DNA from: Clostridium estertheticum
GTDB lineage: Bacteria > Bacillota > Clostridia > Clostridiales > Clostridiaceae
Direction: 5' to 3'
Length of the DNA: 64,000 nucleotides
NCBI RefSeq assembly: GCF_026650985.1
Contig: NZ_CP086239.1
Span: 4,304,501 to 4,368,500 of the forward strand
The position numbers were made by a program, and so were the translations under genes. How positions within the stretch are numbered: position 1 is the first letter of the stretch; each line of letters opens with the position of its first letter. The notes under the pieces were generated by a model. It searched no databases. It was given only the letters and a program-made list of their open reading frames with translations, and was not told where the DNA came from. Shown piece by piece: positions 35,338 to 44,098 of this stretch.

Positions 35338-37149
35338 TTAAGGCAATACCATAAAAGTAGATGTTACTTTTCTTTCCCCTGATATATCACACGGATTATT
35401 AATTACTTTACCGTTATAGTACATAGTTGATGAACTTCCTCCATCAAGATTTGATGCATTTACTGCTCCATAGTCTAAAAGTATATTTTGCACTTCGAGT
35501 AAAGTAGCACCTAGAGATTTTACACTTCTACCATCAATAGCTAATAAAATTATTGAACCATCTTTTTTCTGACCTATAGCCGTTCTTGGAGCAATCCCCC
35601 AACCGCCATCGCCTTTTGTAATTGTGGGTTTGCCATTAACTATAAGTGCAGGACCAAAACTAATGGCTTCCGTTACATTAAGCTTGTTTAATTCATTTAA
35701 GGAATATTTACCAACTAGAAGTTTGCCTGTGCCAGTAAAAGCAACCATATTGTTTTTACTATTATTGTCTGCTATATCTTTAAAAATAATCTTTCCATCA
35801 TGCATTATAAGTCCTGAGGGGGAAAATGTTTTGCCCAAATTGTCAGATGTAAATCCACCTGCGTTAATAGCACATATGTCATTGTTAGCTTTAGCTATCT
35901 GACTTGTGGACATATTAGCTTTTGCAAGGTATTCACTAAAGCCAACAACAATCTTCTTATCACTTGGAATCATTAATATTGTACCTTTATAATGGTTACC
36001 TGTAATATCATATTGAGTAATAGGACTTTTTTTACTTTCGCTACTTAAATTGGTGATAGCTTTTGAAGTTTGATTGTTTTTGTTGTCAGCTAACACTGGT
36101 TTATTTTTAGCATTAGTAAGCATTATTCCTCCCAATAAAATTAATGTTACTATAGGTATAATCGACCACTTATAAGAATTTTTCTTGAATAAAGAGATCA
36201 TAGTAATTCTCCTTTTAATTTGAGATTTATTATTTATGATGTAGGAGATACCATAAACTTGAGGTGTTTTCTTATAGCTTTCTAGCAATTTTATAATAGT
36301 TTTACCATAATTCATGTAGTTTTTACAGTTAACATGAGACAAAGCTAAAGCATCACAAGCGAGTTCCTTATCATTAGACATTTTATAAAATGAATACCAT
36401 ATAATTGGATTAAACCAATGTATTATTTGAAGTGCTCCTGATATGCAACTTACTATTATGTCAAGGCGTTTTACATGGGCTAGTTCATGTAAGATTATAA
36501 ATTCTAATTCGTTTTTATTTAGAAAATTATAAGTACCAATAGGTAGTAGCAATTTAGGGTTTATAAATCCATAAATGCATGGTGTTTTAATTTCATTAGT
36601 ATTTATAATTCTTATATTAGATTTTATATTTAACTTGTTTTTGCATTGTAATAAAAGAAGTAAAACTTTCTTATTATTACACACATGACCCTTCTTAAAC
36701 TTGGACTTTAATTTCATCGTCATTACAATTGTATAAGAAGCAATTATAATAGCGACCAGTAACCACAGGCAACTTATCAATTGTAAATATATCGGAATCT
36801 GGTCAGCATCAGATGTATTTGCTTGTAAATTAGACTTCACAAAATTTGGAACTACAGTTGTATTACTCTCTTTATTATTAAAAATTTTGTTTGCTTTGTA
36901 AGTTATTGTATAAGGTACTTGTGTTATAGTTGTATTTTCAAAATTAATAATATTAAAGATACTTAATGAGCTTTGTAGTCCGTAAGGCATTAACAATCTA
37001 ATTATAAGAATAAGCCAAATTGCATAGTGCCATCTAACGCCAAGCTTGTCTTTAAGCAATAATTTAAAGAGAAGAATTATTAAACTTAAAATACTTCCTA
37101 AAGCTGTTGAATATAATACCCATTTAAAAATAGATATTAGAAATAACAT
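35338..37149 (-). CDS. BlaR1-type M56 membrane peptidase fused to a NAGPA domain
   Basis: A 603-residue fusion. Residues about 1-330 form a BlaR1/MecR1-type module: several membrane helices, the zinc motif H-E-L-A-H (about residue 220) and the third ligand region E-L-A-C-D (about 262). After a last membrane helix (about 327-345) comes an extracellular NAGPA domain (about 375-603) with A-I-N-A-G-G-F, P-R-T-A-I-G-Q and N-L-D-G-G-S-S-S-T-M. Classical BlaR1 proteins carry a penicillin-binding sensor there instead. It is 12 bases downstream of the BlaI-type gene. I infer a sensor that cleaves its repressor partner when the outer domain meets a ligand. Confidence 0.85.
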   Translation of the reverse strand: MLFLISIFKWVLYSTALGSILSLIILLFKLLLKDKLGVRWHYAIWLILIIRLLMPYGLQSSLSIFNIINFENTTITQVPYTITYKANKIFNNKESNTTVVPNFVKSNLQANTSDADQIPIYLQLISCLWLLVAIIIASYTIVMTMKLKSKFKKGHVCNNKKVLLLLLQCKNKLNIKSNIRIINTNEIKTPCIYGFINPKLLLPIGTYNFLNKNELEFIILHELAHVKRLDIIVSCISGALQIIHWFNPIIWYSFYKMSNDKELACDALALSHVNCKNYMNYGKTIIKLLESYKKTPQVYGISYIINNKSQIKRRITMISLFKKNSYKWSIIPIVTLILLGGIMLTNAKNKPVLADNKNNQTSKAITNLSSESKKSPITQYDITGNHYKGTILMIPSDKKIVVGFSEYLAKANMSTSQIAKANNDICAINAGGFTSDNLGKTFSPSGLIMHDGKIIFKDIADNNSKNNMVAFTGTGKLLVGKYSLNELNKLNVTEAISFGPALIVNGKPTITKGDGGWGIAPRTAIGQKKDGSIILLAIDGRSVKSLGATLLEVQNILLDYGAVNASNLDGGSSSTMYYNGKVINNPCDISGERKVTSTFMVLP

Positions 37150-37161
37150 AAATACACCTAT

Positions 37162-37545
37162 TTAACCTTTCTTCTTATCAAGAATATTTTTAAGTTCTTT
37201 AATTTCCTCATCAGATAATTTTGATTCGTTTAAAAAGTTTGCAATCATACCATTTAATGAGCCATTAAACACACGGTTTATAAAGGATTCACTCTCAGCT
37301 TTTATACACTCATTTTCTGATAATAAAGGAAAGTAATAATATGTTTTTTTATCTTTTTTATCTATGTTGTAACCTAGAACTTCTTTTTTGACTAAACGAT
37401 TTATTAAAGTTCTAACAGTATTTGCCTTCCAATCAGTCCTTTTACTTAAAGAATTAACAATTTCATTTGCAGTGCAGGTGGGATTCGCCCAAACGTATTT
37501 CATAACTTCCCATTCTGAATTTGATATTTTAGATGCATTAATCAT
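37162..37545 (-). CDS. BlaI/MecI/CopY-family transcriptional repressor
   Basis: A 127-residue winged-helix repressor with the family start I-S-N-S-E-W-E-V-M-K-Y-V-W and recognition region W-K-A-N-T-V-R-T-L-I-N-R-L-V-K-K. A C-terminal dimerisation helix bears the region cleaved by BlaR1-type proteases in known pairs. It is first in a leftward operon with the M56-NAGPA fusion. A TACA/TGTA dyad 49 bases upstream is the likely operator, so autoregulation is expected. Confidence 0.92.
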   Translation of the reverse strand: MINASKISNSEWEVMKYVWANPTCTANEIVNSLSKRTDWKANTVRTLINRLVKKEVLGYNIDKKDKKTYYYFPLLSENECIKAESESFINRVFNGSLNGMIANFLNESKLSDEEIKELKNILDKKKG

Positions 37546-37593
37546 TTTATCATCTACTTTCTAATAAATTTATTGCAATATGCAGCTTCATAT

Positions 37594-37617
37594 TATATAT
37601 TACACATGTAATATATA
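37594..37617. promoter_or_regulatory. BlaI-type operator dyad
   Basis: TATATATTACA-CA-TGTAATATATA is a perfect dyad with 11-bp arms around the TACA/TGTA core typical of BlaI and MecI operators. On the minus strand it lies between a TTGACA -35 box (37620-37625) and a TAATAT -10 box, so binding would block the promoter. Confidence 0.75.
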
Positions 37618-37770
37618 ATTGTCAATATATACTTTCTATTGTAAAAATAGGGAATGAAGATAAAGGATTAAGAGATTGAAGTTAATCATGTAGGGTTTGA
37701 AATAATAGGTATGGTTAAAATTGAAAATAGAAAATTTATAGTAAACAGAGAGAAATTAAGCGAGTATTTT

Positions 37771-37810
37771 AAAAGTGTGTGATGGAAGTCACATACTTTT
37801 ATTTTTTTTT
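37771..37810 (+). terminator. Strong terminator with no intact gene upstream
   Basis: AAAAGTGTGTGA and TCACATACTTTT are followed by TATTTTTTTTTT. On the plus strand only a 23-codon frame (37711-37782) ends here, with a poor ribosome binding site. The transcript it serves may be a small RNA, an asrA leader or a gene remnant. Confidence 0.75.
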
Positions 37811-37914
37811 GAAATACAATGGATATAAGTAGTTTTAAGTTTAATTTAAATAGTGAATTAATTAACAAAGATTGATAATTAAATGAAATTATTACAATGG
37901 AGGCGATTATATTT

Positions 37915-38922
37915 ATGGGATTTAGGTTGAAAATAGAGAAGTTTGATGAGCATCTTGAAAGATTAAGAGATAAATATAAGGTATATGCACCAGTAAAGCT
38001 TAAGGGAAAAGGAACTTTTGCGGACACAGATACAATTAGATATAAGGAAATAGAAAGTATAAAAGAAATAGAATTTAATACCAAAGCTACTTTTTCGCCA
38101 AAGGAAATAATACTTCCGATTACTCAAACATTATTTTACTTTACTGAGGATGAATGCAAAGAGCCGAAATGCGATGAAAAGAAAATACTAATTTTTGTAA
38201 GAAGTTGCGATATACATGCAATGAAGAGGCTTGATGAAGTTTATTTAAGAAATGGCGACGAGGATTATTATTACAAAACTTTAAGAGAAAAAGTTAAATT
38301 TGTGCTTATGGGTTGTAGTGATAGCTTCGAAAACTGTTTTTGTGCCAGTATGGGGTCTAATAAGACAGAAGATTATGATATGTACACCAAAATTAAAAAT
38401 GATGAAGTTTTTGTGGAGTGTAAATCCGAGGAGCTAATGAATTATTTTAATAAGGATATAGTAGGAACACTTGTGGTAGAACCTGAATATGTATCAAGTA
38501 ATGATATAAAGGTTACTATACCTGAAAACTTAGATCAAAAAGTTTTTAAATCTAAAATGTGGGATGAATATTCTTCAAGGTGTATTGCCTGTGGAAGGTG
38601 TAATTTTGTCTGTGGTACATGTTCGTGTTTCACTATGCAGGATGTTTTCTCGAAGGATAACAAGAATGTAGGAGAGAGAAGACGAATATGGTCATCTTGT
38701 CAGGTAGACGGGTTTAGTGATATGGCAGGTGGGCATGGATTTAGAAAGGATAAAAAGGATAGAATGAGATTTAAGGTTATGCACAAGGTTTATGATTTTA
38801 AAAAGAGAGCCGGATATCATATGTGTGTAGGTTGTGGTAGATGTGATGATATATGTCCTGAATATATATCTTTTTCTAGTTGCGTTAATAAACTAAGTAA
38901 AGTTATGGAGGCGGTGGAGTAA
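37915..38922 (+). CDS. asrA: Anaerobic sulfite reductase subunit A
   Basis: AsrA is the ferredoxin-like electron-transfer subunit of the AsrABC sulfite reductase. The 336-residue protein has two C-terminal 4Fe-4S motifs, C-I-A-C-G-R-C-N-F-V-C-G-T-C and C-V-G-C-G-R-C-D-D-I-C-P. An upstream ATG at 37897 is in frame, but the GGAGGCG site at 37900 favours 37915. The stop codon abuts the asrB start. Confidence 0.95.
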   Translation: MGFRLKIEKFDEHLERLRDKYKVYAPVKLKGKGTFADTDTIRYKEIESIKEIEFNTKATFSPKEIILPITQTLFYFTEDECKEPKCDEKKILIFVRSCDIHAMKRLDEVYLRNGDEDYYYKTLREKVKFVLMGCSDSFENCFCASMGSNKTEDYDMYTKIKNDEVFVECKSEELMNYFNKDIVGTLVVEPEYVSSNDIKVTIPENLDQKVFKSKMWDEYSSRCIACGRCNFVCGTCSCFTMQDVFSKDNKNVGERRRIWSSCQVDGFSDMAGGHGFRKDKKDRMRFKVMHKVYDFKKRAGYHMCVGCGRCDDICPEYISFSSCVNKLSKVMEAVE

Positions 38923-39714
38923 ATGAAAAACATATATATGCCTTTTAAATCTAAGATACTTAATATAAAGAAGCATACAGAAACAGATTATACTTTTAGA
39001 ATGGAGTTCGAAGGTGACGTAAAGCCAGGTCAATTTTTTGAAGTGTCCATACCAAAATTTGGTGAGTCACCTATATCTGTAAGTGAAATAGGTGAAGGGT
39101 ATGTAGACCTTACAATAAGACGTGTAGGCGTGGTTACAGATGTGATTCATACTTTCTTTGTAGGGGGAACCTTGTATCTAAGGGGACCATACGGGAATGG
39201 GTTTGATGTGAATATATATAAAGGTAAAGAAATTATTGTAGCTGCAGGTGGAACTGGACTAGCACCTGTAAAAGGAATAGTGGACTATTTTGCAAAACAT
39301 CCAAAAGAGTGTAAGGATTTTAATGTAATGGCAGGGTTCAAGTCTCCAAATGATATTTTGTTTAAAGATAATTTTAAAACTTGGGAGAAGAGTGTTAATG
39401 TAACTTTAACTGTGGACAGTGCAGATGATGATTACACTGGAACTGTGGGACTTATAACAAAATATATTGATGGTATTCCGGTTGACAATATGGATGAAGT
39501 ACAAGTAGTTGTAGTAGGCCCTCCTATGATGCTCAAGTTTACAGTGGCTGGGTTTATAAAAAAAGGAGTAAAAGAAAAAAATATATGGGTATCTTATGAG
39601 CGAAAGATGTGTTGTGGAGTTGGAAAATGTGGACACTGTAAAATTGATGATACGTATATATGTTTAGAGGGTCCTGTTTTTAATTATTTGGATGCAGTTC
39701 ATTTAGTAGATTAG
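38923..39714 (+). CDS. asrB: Anaerobic sulfite reductase subunit B
   Basis: AsrB is the FAD/NAD-binding subunit that takes electrons from NADH. The 263-residue protein has the flavin reductase fold. R-R-V-G is in the FAD part, A-A-G-G-T-G-L-A-P-V is the pyridine nucleotide loop (about residue 108), and a C-terminal 2Fe-2S type cluster motif C-C-G-V-G-K-C-G-H-C is present with a further Cys. It starts immediately after the asrA stop. Confidence 0.95.
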   Translation: MKNIYMPFKSKILNIKKHTETDYTFRMEFEGDVKPGQFFEVSIPKFGESPISVSEIGEGYVDLTIRRVGVVTDVIHTFFVGGTLYLRGPYGNGFDVNIYKGKEIIVAAGGTGLAPVKGIVDYFAKHPKECKDFNVMAGFKSPNDILFKDNFKTWEKSVNVTLTVDSADDDYTGTVGLITKYIDGIPVDNMDEVQVVVVGPPMMLKFTVAGFIKKGVKEKNIWVSYERKMCCGVGKCGHCKIDDTYICLEGPVFNYLDAVHLVD

Positions 39715-39726
39715 GAGGGATAAATT

Positions 39727-40674
39727 ATGGATATAAACACTAAATTGCTTAAAAAGAATGCGTTTAGAATAACCAAAACAAGAGGTAAAACTGCTATAAG
39801 AATAAGGGTGCCTGGAGGCATGGTAGAGGCTAAACATTTAGAAGTTTTACAAAAGGTAGCAGAGATTTATGGAGATGGAACTCTTCATATAACTACAAGG
39901 CAGGGGTTTGAAATACCTAATATTGATATGGATAAAATACCAGAGGTTAACAAAATGGTTCAATCTGTAATTGAAGGCCTTGAAATAAATCAGATTTCTC
40001 CGAGTACCGGTTATTCAGCTGCAGGTACTAGAAATGTTTCAGCATGCGTGGGAGCAAATGTCTGTCCTTTTGCAAATTATAATACAACAAACTTTGCGAA
40101 AAGGATTGAAAAAGAAATTTTCCCTAACGATTATCATGTGAAGGTAGCATTAACAGGTTGTCCTAATGATTGTATAAAGGCTAGAATGCAAGATTTCGGA
40201 ATTATTGGAATGACAGAGCCCCAATATGAATCTTATAGATGCATCAGTTGCAAATCATGTATTAATAATTGTAAAAAAAGAGTCACTGGTGCTCTTAAAA
40301 TGGAGAATTTTAAAGTTGTTCGTGATCATGACAAATGTATTGGTTGCGGAGAATGTATAGGAAAATGTCCAACATCAGCCTGGAGTAGAAGTTTAGAGAA
40401 ATATTATAAACTTGTAATAATGGGTAGAACGGGAAAGAGGAAACCTAGACTTGCTCAAGATTTTATAAAGTGGGTGGATGAGGAAAGTATTATTAAAATA
40501 ATAAAAAATACTTATTCATACATTGAAAAGTATATGGATATAGATGCCCCTGGAGGAAAAGAACATATAGGGTACATTGTTGATAGAACAGGATATCCAG
40601 TGTTTAAGGAATGGGTTTTGAAAGATGTAACTCTTGGAGAAAAAGCTGAGGTCCAGGAATTTATCAATTGGTAA
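39727..40674 (+). CDS. asrC: Anaerobic sulfite reductase subunit C
   Basis: AsrC is the siroheme subunit that reduces sulfite to sulfide. The 315-residue protein has the N-terminal R-I-R-V-P-G-G and T-T-R-Q-G-F-E-I motifs. The siroheme/4Fe-4S cysteines are C-V-G-A-N-V-C and C-P-N-D-C, and two ferredoxin motifs follow (C-I-S-C-K-S-C and C-I-G-C-G-E-C). It is third in the standard asrABC order. A shortened relic of the same gene type lies at 26547. Confidence 0.96.
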   Translation: MDINTKLLKKNAFRITKTRGKTAIRIRVPGGMVEAKHLEVLQKVAEIYGDGTLHITTRQGFEIPNIDMDKIPEVNKMVQSVIEGLEINQISPSTGYSAAGTRNVSACVGANVCPFANYNTTNFAKRIEKEIFPNDYHVKVALTGCPNDCIKARMQDFGIIGMTEPQYESYRCISCKSCINNCKKRVTGALKMENFKVVRDHDKCIGCGECIGKCPTSAWSRSLEKYYKLVIMGRTGKRKPRLAQDFIKWVDEESIIKIIKNTYSYIEKYMDIDAPGGKEHIGYIVDRTGYPVFKEWVLKDVTLGEKAEVQEFINW

Positions 40675-40676
40675 TA

Positions 40677-40716
40677 ATAAAAAGTATGCAGATAAATTCT
40701 GCATACTTTTTATTTT
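40677..40716. terminator. Bidirectional terminator
   Basis: AAAAAGTATGCAG / CTGCATACTTTTT with T-rich flank, between asrC and the convergent hemerythrin gene. Confidence 0.85.
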
Positions 40717-40728
40717 GAAAATGTAAAG

Positions 40729-41484
40729 CTATGCTTCAGGTGTAAATCCACAATAACCTATCTCATCGCACCTTTTTTTCATATCATTCCATATTTCTTT
40801 TCCCTGTATAGATTCTATTGCTGTAGGATATAGAATATAGTTTTCTTTAAATATATGATCTCTCATGTTAAATATGATATATTTTGCACTCTCATCTATT
40901 TTTTCTTTGAACTCATTAAAGTTTAATTCAGAGGCCTCCTCTAGCGTTAATTTTAAAAATTCTTTCTTAGTTTTTATATCCTCATGTTCCATTCTCATAA
41001 TTCGAGTTGGTCCAGTAATTTCTCTGCTTTCCATCTCAGTAAACAACACCTTTTCCTCTCTTTGGTGATGATTCTCTGCATCTAATATATTAAACACAAT
41101 AGTCTTTAATTCCTTAATTTCTTCTAAACTGTTAATATATGTTTCAGTCTTTTGGATTTTAGAATTAACTTCTTCAAGCAGCGTCAAGAATTCAAGAATT
41201 TTATCGTGTTCAGCAATAAGAGTATACACAACATGACCTGGTTCAATCTTTGTTTTAATTTTATCAAGTTCGCCTTTTAAAACTTCCATGTGTATATCAC
41301 AAAGATGTCTTAAATCTTGAGGTTTCATTCCTTTTTCTATTAAATTTTGCTCTGCAATTGAAAGTTCAACAGGACTTATATTTGAAACGATGTCTAAAGC
41401 TTCTTGTCTTAAAGTCTCAGTTACACCTTCTTGATTTAGTTTTTGCAAAACCTGAGTTAATTTTTCTATTTTTTTGTTATCCAT
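40729..41484 (-). CDS. DUF438 and hemerythrin-domain protein
   Basis: A 251-residue protein with an N-terminal DUF438 region (about residues 1-70) and a hemerythrin HHE domain. Metal ligands are visible as E-H-D near residue 92, N-H-H-Q-R-E-E near 138, M-E-H near 165 and R-D-H-I-F-K-E-N near 210. Such di-iron proteins bind oxygen or nitric oxide or serve as iron stores. No PAS domain is attached. It is divergent from the flavodiiron gene, and a matching palindrome lies 82 bases before its start. A role in nitrosative stress is inferred from context. Confidence 0.88.
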   Translation of the reverse strand: MDNKKIEKLTQVLQKLNQEGVTETLRQEALDIVSNISPVELSIAEQNLIEKGMKPQDLRHLCDIHMEVLKGELDKIKTKIEPGHVVYTLIAEHDKILEFLTLLEEVNSKIQKTETYINSLEEIKELKTIVFNILDAENHHQREEKVLFTEMESREITGPTRIMRMEHEDIKTKKEFLKLTLEEASELNFNEFKEKIDESAKYIIFNMRDHIFKENYILYPTAIESIQGKEIWNDMKKRCDEIGYCGFTPEA

Positions 41485-41565
41485 TTTAAAATCTCCTTTA
41501 TAAATCTATTTTTAGAAATTTTGTTTCCATGACATCATTCTAATTAATTTGGATATATATAAATG

Positions 41566-41577
41566 TGATTTAAATCA
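41566..41577. promoter_or_regulatory. Fnr/Crp-like palindrome, hemerythrin side
   Basis: The perfect palindrome TGATTTAAATCA lies 82 bases upstream of the leftward hemerythrin gene. It is matched by TGATTTGAATCA at 41756. Confidence 0.5.
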
Positions 41578-41705
41578 AAATCATAAAATATTATTATTTG
41601 TAGGTATAGGTCTTCGGTGTCAGCAGTAATTTCCTTTAATAATAGAATACTAGTTTTTATAATATAAAACGGTAACTTATGTTACAAATTTTTTAAATAA
41701 AAAAT

Positions 41706-41748
41706 AACCTAAAAGCTTATAGTAGCCTTTAGGTTTATTTAATATTTT
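41706..41748 (-). terminator. Hairpin with T-tract in the divergent region
   Basis: AACCTAAA / TTTAGGTT (41706-41735). On the minus strand it is followed by ATTTTTTATTT, the pattern of an intrinsic terminator, yet it lies upstream of the leftward hemerythrin gene. It may be a leader attenuator or end a short RNA. The other strand is moderately T-rich as well. Confidence 0.4.
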
Positions 41749-41755
41749 CGTTTTG

Positions 41756-41767
41756 TGATTTGAATCA
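41756..41767. promoter_or_regulatory. Fnr/Crp-like palindrome, flavodiiron side
   Basis: TGATTTGAATCA lies 119 bases upstream of the flavodiiron gene. It differs from the site at 41566 only in one central base. Confidence 0.5.
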
Positions 41768-41885
41768 TATTTTTAAAATCAAAATAATTGTAGAATAGGG
41801 TCATAGGAAAGAGGCAACGTGTGAGAATAAATTAAAATATAAGATTAATAAAAATATGAATCAATTAATTTAGGAGGAATAGATT

Positions 41886-43118
41886 ATGAGTAAAAAAATT
41901 ATGCTAAGTGACAATATATACTGGGTTGGTAAGGTGGATGATAGGGATGTACCTTTTCATAGATTAACATTAACTAAAGGAACCACTTATAATAGTTATT
42001 TATTAATGACTGAGAAACCTACAGTAATAGATACTGTTGATATGAGCTTTGGGCGTGAATTTGTAGAAAATTTAAAAAGTTTAATTGAACTTGAAAGGAT
42101 CGAATACATTATAATTAACCATACTGAACCTGACCATTCTGGTTCACTTGGAAGTTTGGCAGCTAATGCAAAAAACGCTGTAATTGTATGCACGAGCCTA
42201 GCCGTGGATCAACTTAAGGAAATGTATAAACTTCACAACAGAGAGTTTCTAGTTGTAGGAGATGGAGACACTCTTGATATAGGGGGTAAAATACTAAAAT
42301 TTATAGAAACACCTTATCTTCATACCGCGGAAACAATGATAACTTATTGCATCGAAGATAAAATTTTATTCCCTTGCGATATATTTAGTACACATGTAGC
42401 TAATTATGAGTATTTTAATGATATGGCAAAAGAGGACATAAATTCTGATTACATTGGATATTATAAATTAATAATGCACCCTCATAGAAGATATGTTCAA
42501 AATATGATAAAGAAAATCAGAAACTTAGACATAAAGATGATAGCGCCATCTCATGGATATATACTTCGAGATAAGGTTCAAAGTTTTATAGATATTTATG
42601 ATAACATGAGTAAAAATATAGAGATAGACAAGAAAGCGTTAATTCTTTATTCCACTATGACAGGTAGGACGAAAAAGATTGCTACTATTATTAAGGGAAA
42701 TTTTGAAAATCAAAATATACACTCTGAAATTATGGATGTAAATAAAATACCAAAAGAAGAAATAATAAAGGCTATTAATGAAGCTGATGTCATTTTCTTT
42801 GGAAGTTCCACAAAATATGCAGATATTATTGGAAATATGGAAGATATACTAAAAAGTCTTAATGGTTTAAAACTAGAAAACAAGATAGGGGCAGCTTTTG
42901 GTTCTTATGGTTGGAGCGGAGAAGCTATAGAAGTAGTTCAGGATTATTTGAAGAGGACTGATATTAAAGTTTTAAGTACCTCGGATGTAATTAAGTCTAC
43001 TGGTATGATCGATATAGAGTTTCCAATAAGAATTAAGTTTTCACCAAGTCTTAACAATGTAAAGAATATTGAAAGTGCAGTTATTTATACAGCTGATTTA
43101 TTACTTAGTACGATATAA
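41886..43118 (+). CDS. fprA: A-type flavodiiron protein
   Basis: Flavodiiron proteins reduce nitric oxide to N2O or oxygen to water using rubredoxin. The 410-residue protein has a beta-lactamase-like domain with di-iron ligands H-T-E-P-D-H (about residue 80), L-H-T-A-E (about 148), P-C-D-I-F (about 166) and P-S-H-G (about 223). A flavodoxin domain begins near residue 255 with the FMN loop S-T-M-T-G-R-T. The start has a strong AGGAGG. It is followed by ric after 21 bases. The rubredoxin at 59785 is a plausible donor. Confidence 0.95.
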   Translation: MSKKIMLSDNIYWVGKVDDRDVPFHRLTLTKGTTYNSYLLMTEKPTVIDTVDMSFGREFVENLKSLIELERIEYIIINHTEPDHSGSLGSLAANAKNAVIVCTSLAVDQLKEMYKLHNREFLVVGDGDTLDIGGKILKFIETPYLHTAETMITYCIEDKILFPCDIFSTHVANYEYFNDMAKEDINSDYIGYYKLIMHPHRRYVQNMIKKIRNLDIKMIAPSHGYILRDKVQSFIDIYDNMSKNIEIDKKALILYSTMTGRTKKIATIIKGNFENQNIHSEIMDVNKIPKEEIIKAINEADVIFFGSSTKYADIIGNMEDILKSLNGLKLENKIGAAFGSYGWSGEAIEVVQDYLKRTDIKVLSTSDVIKSTGMIDIEFPIRIKFSPSLNNVKNIESAVIYTADLLLSTI

Positions 43119-43139
43119 AAATATTAGGAGGAATTAATT

Positions 43140-43865
43140 ATGGAGAAAATCATAAATGGAAACCAAAACCTTGGAGAGATAGTTTCAATTTTCCCGGGTG
43201 CCGCAGAGATTTTTAACAGGTATAAAATAGATTATTGCTGTGGTGGACATGATACTTTAGCAGGAGCAATGGATGTCATAGAAATAGATAATGAAAAAGT
43301 AATCGAAGAACTTAATAATGCATATGAGGTGTTTATAAGGACTAATTCAGAGTATAAAGATTGGAGAAAGGAAAAACCTTCAGAATTAATTAAGCACATA
43401 GTACAAACACATCATGAATTTACCAAAAAACAGCTTAGGGAAATAGATATTCTATTATTAAAAGTACTTAAGGTTCATTTTAAACTTCATAGTGAGGAAC
43501 TATTAAAAGTTCATAGAAACTTTGGAACTTTGAAAATAGAACTTGAGGAGCACCTTATAAAAGAAGAGGAAAACCTATTCCCTCTTATTGAAAGCTTTGA
43601 AATAACAAAGGATGAAAATGTCTTATCAAAAATACAGCAGATTATAAAGGATACAGAGAGTGAGCATGATGCAGCTGGAAATATAATCAAAGAATTAGAG
43701 AAGATAACTAGAGATTTTAATGCGCCAGAAAGAGCCTGTACTTCTTTTAAACTTGTATACACAAAAATTCATGACCTTGAAAAAGATCTATTCATTCACA
43801 TTTATCTTGAAAATAGTGTTTTGTTTAATATGTTTCAAGAGCAAAAGGGTTGCTCTATAAATTAA
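43140..43865 (+). CDS. ric: Iron-sulfur cluster repair di-iron protein
   Basis: Ric (YtfE/ScdA) restores Fe-S clusters damaged by nitric oxide or peroxide. The 241-residue protein starts with the DUF542 motif F-N-R-Y-K-I-D-Y-C-C-G-G, followed by a hemerythrin-like four-helix domain with ligands in H-H-E-F, E-E-H-L-I-K-E-E-E and S-E-H-D. It is 21 bases downstream of fprA with its own AGGAGG, so the two form an operon closed by a strong terminator. Confidence 0.95.
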   Translation: MEKIINGNQNLGEIVSIFPGAAEIFNRYKIDYCCGGHDTLAGAMDVIEIDNEKVIEELNNAYEVFIRTNSEYKDWRKEKPSELIKHIVQTHHEFTKKQLREIDILLLKVLKVHFKLHSEELLKVHRNFGTLKIELEEHLIKEEENLFPLIESFEITKDENVLSKIQQIIKDTESEHDAAGNIIKELEKITRDFNAPERACTSFKLVYTKIHDLEKDLFIHIYLENSVLFNMFQEQKGCSIN

Positions 43866-43881
43866 GCAATCTATTAAATTT

Positions 43882-43920
43882 AAAAACCCCATCATGAGAA
43901 AATCCATGATGGGGTTTTTA
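43882..43920 (+). terminator. Terminator after fprA-ric
   Basis: AAAACCCCATCATG / CATGATGGGGTTTT with T-tract. Confidence 0.9.
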
Positions 43921-44098
43921 AGTTTCTTATTTATATATTTCCTTTGAACGTTTTTACTCCAACTCGAGGAACTTTAATTAACATAAATTAGGCGTTTATT
44001 AAATATAAATATGCCAATATTATTTATAATCTTGTATATTTAGACAAAAATAGTGTAAGATGATGTTAGAATCATATTAAAAATTAGGAGGGTTACAT

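Noticed and set aside
37686-38084. Long leftward frame opposite the start of asrA.
   Set aside because: It is a shadow of asrA with low-complexity Ser/Leu/Ile content and no ribosome binding site.
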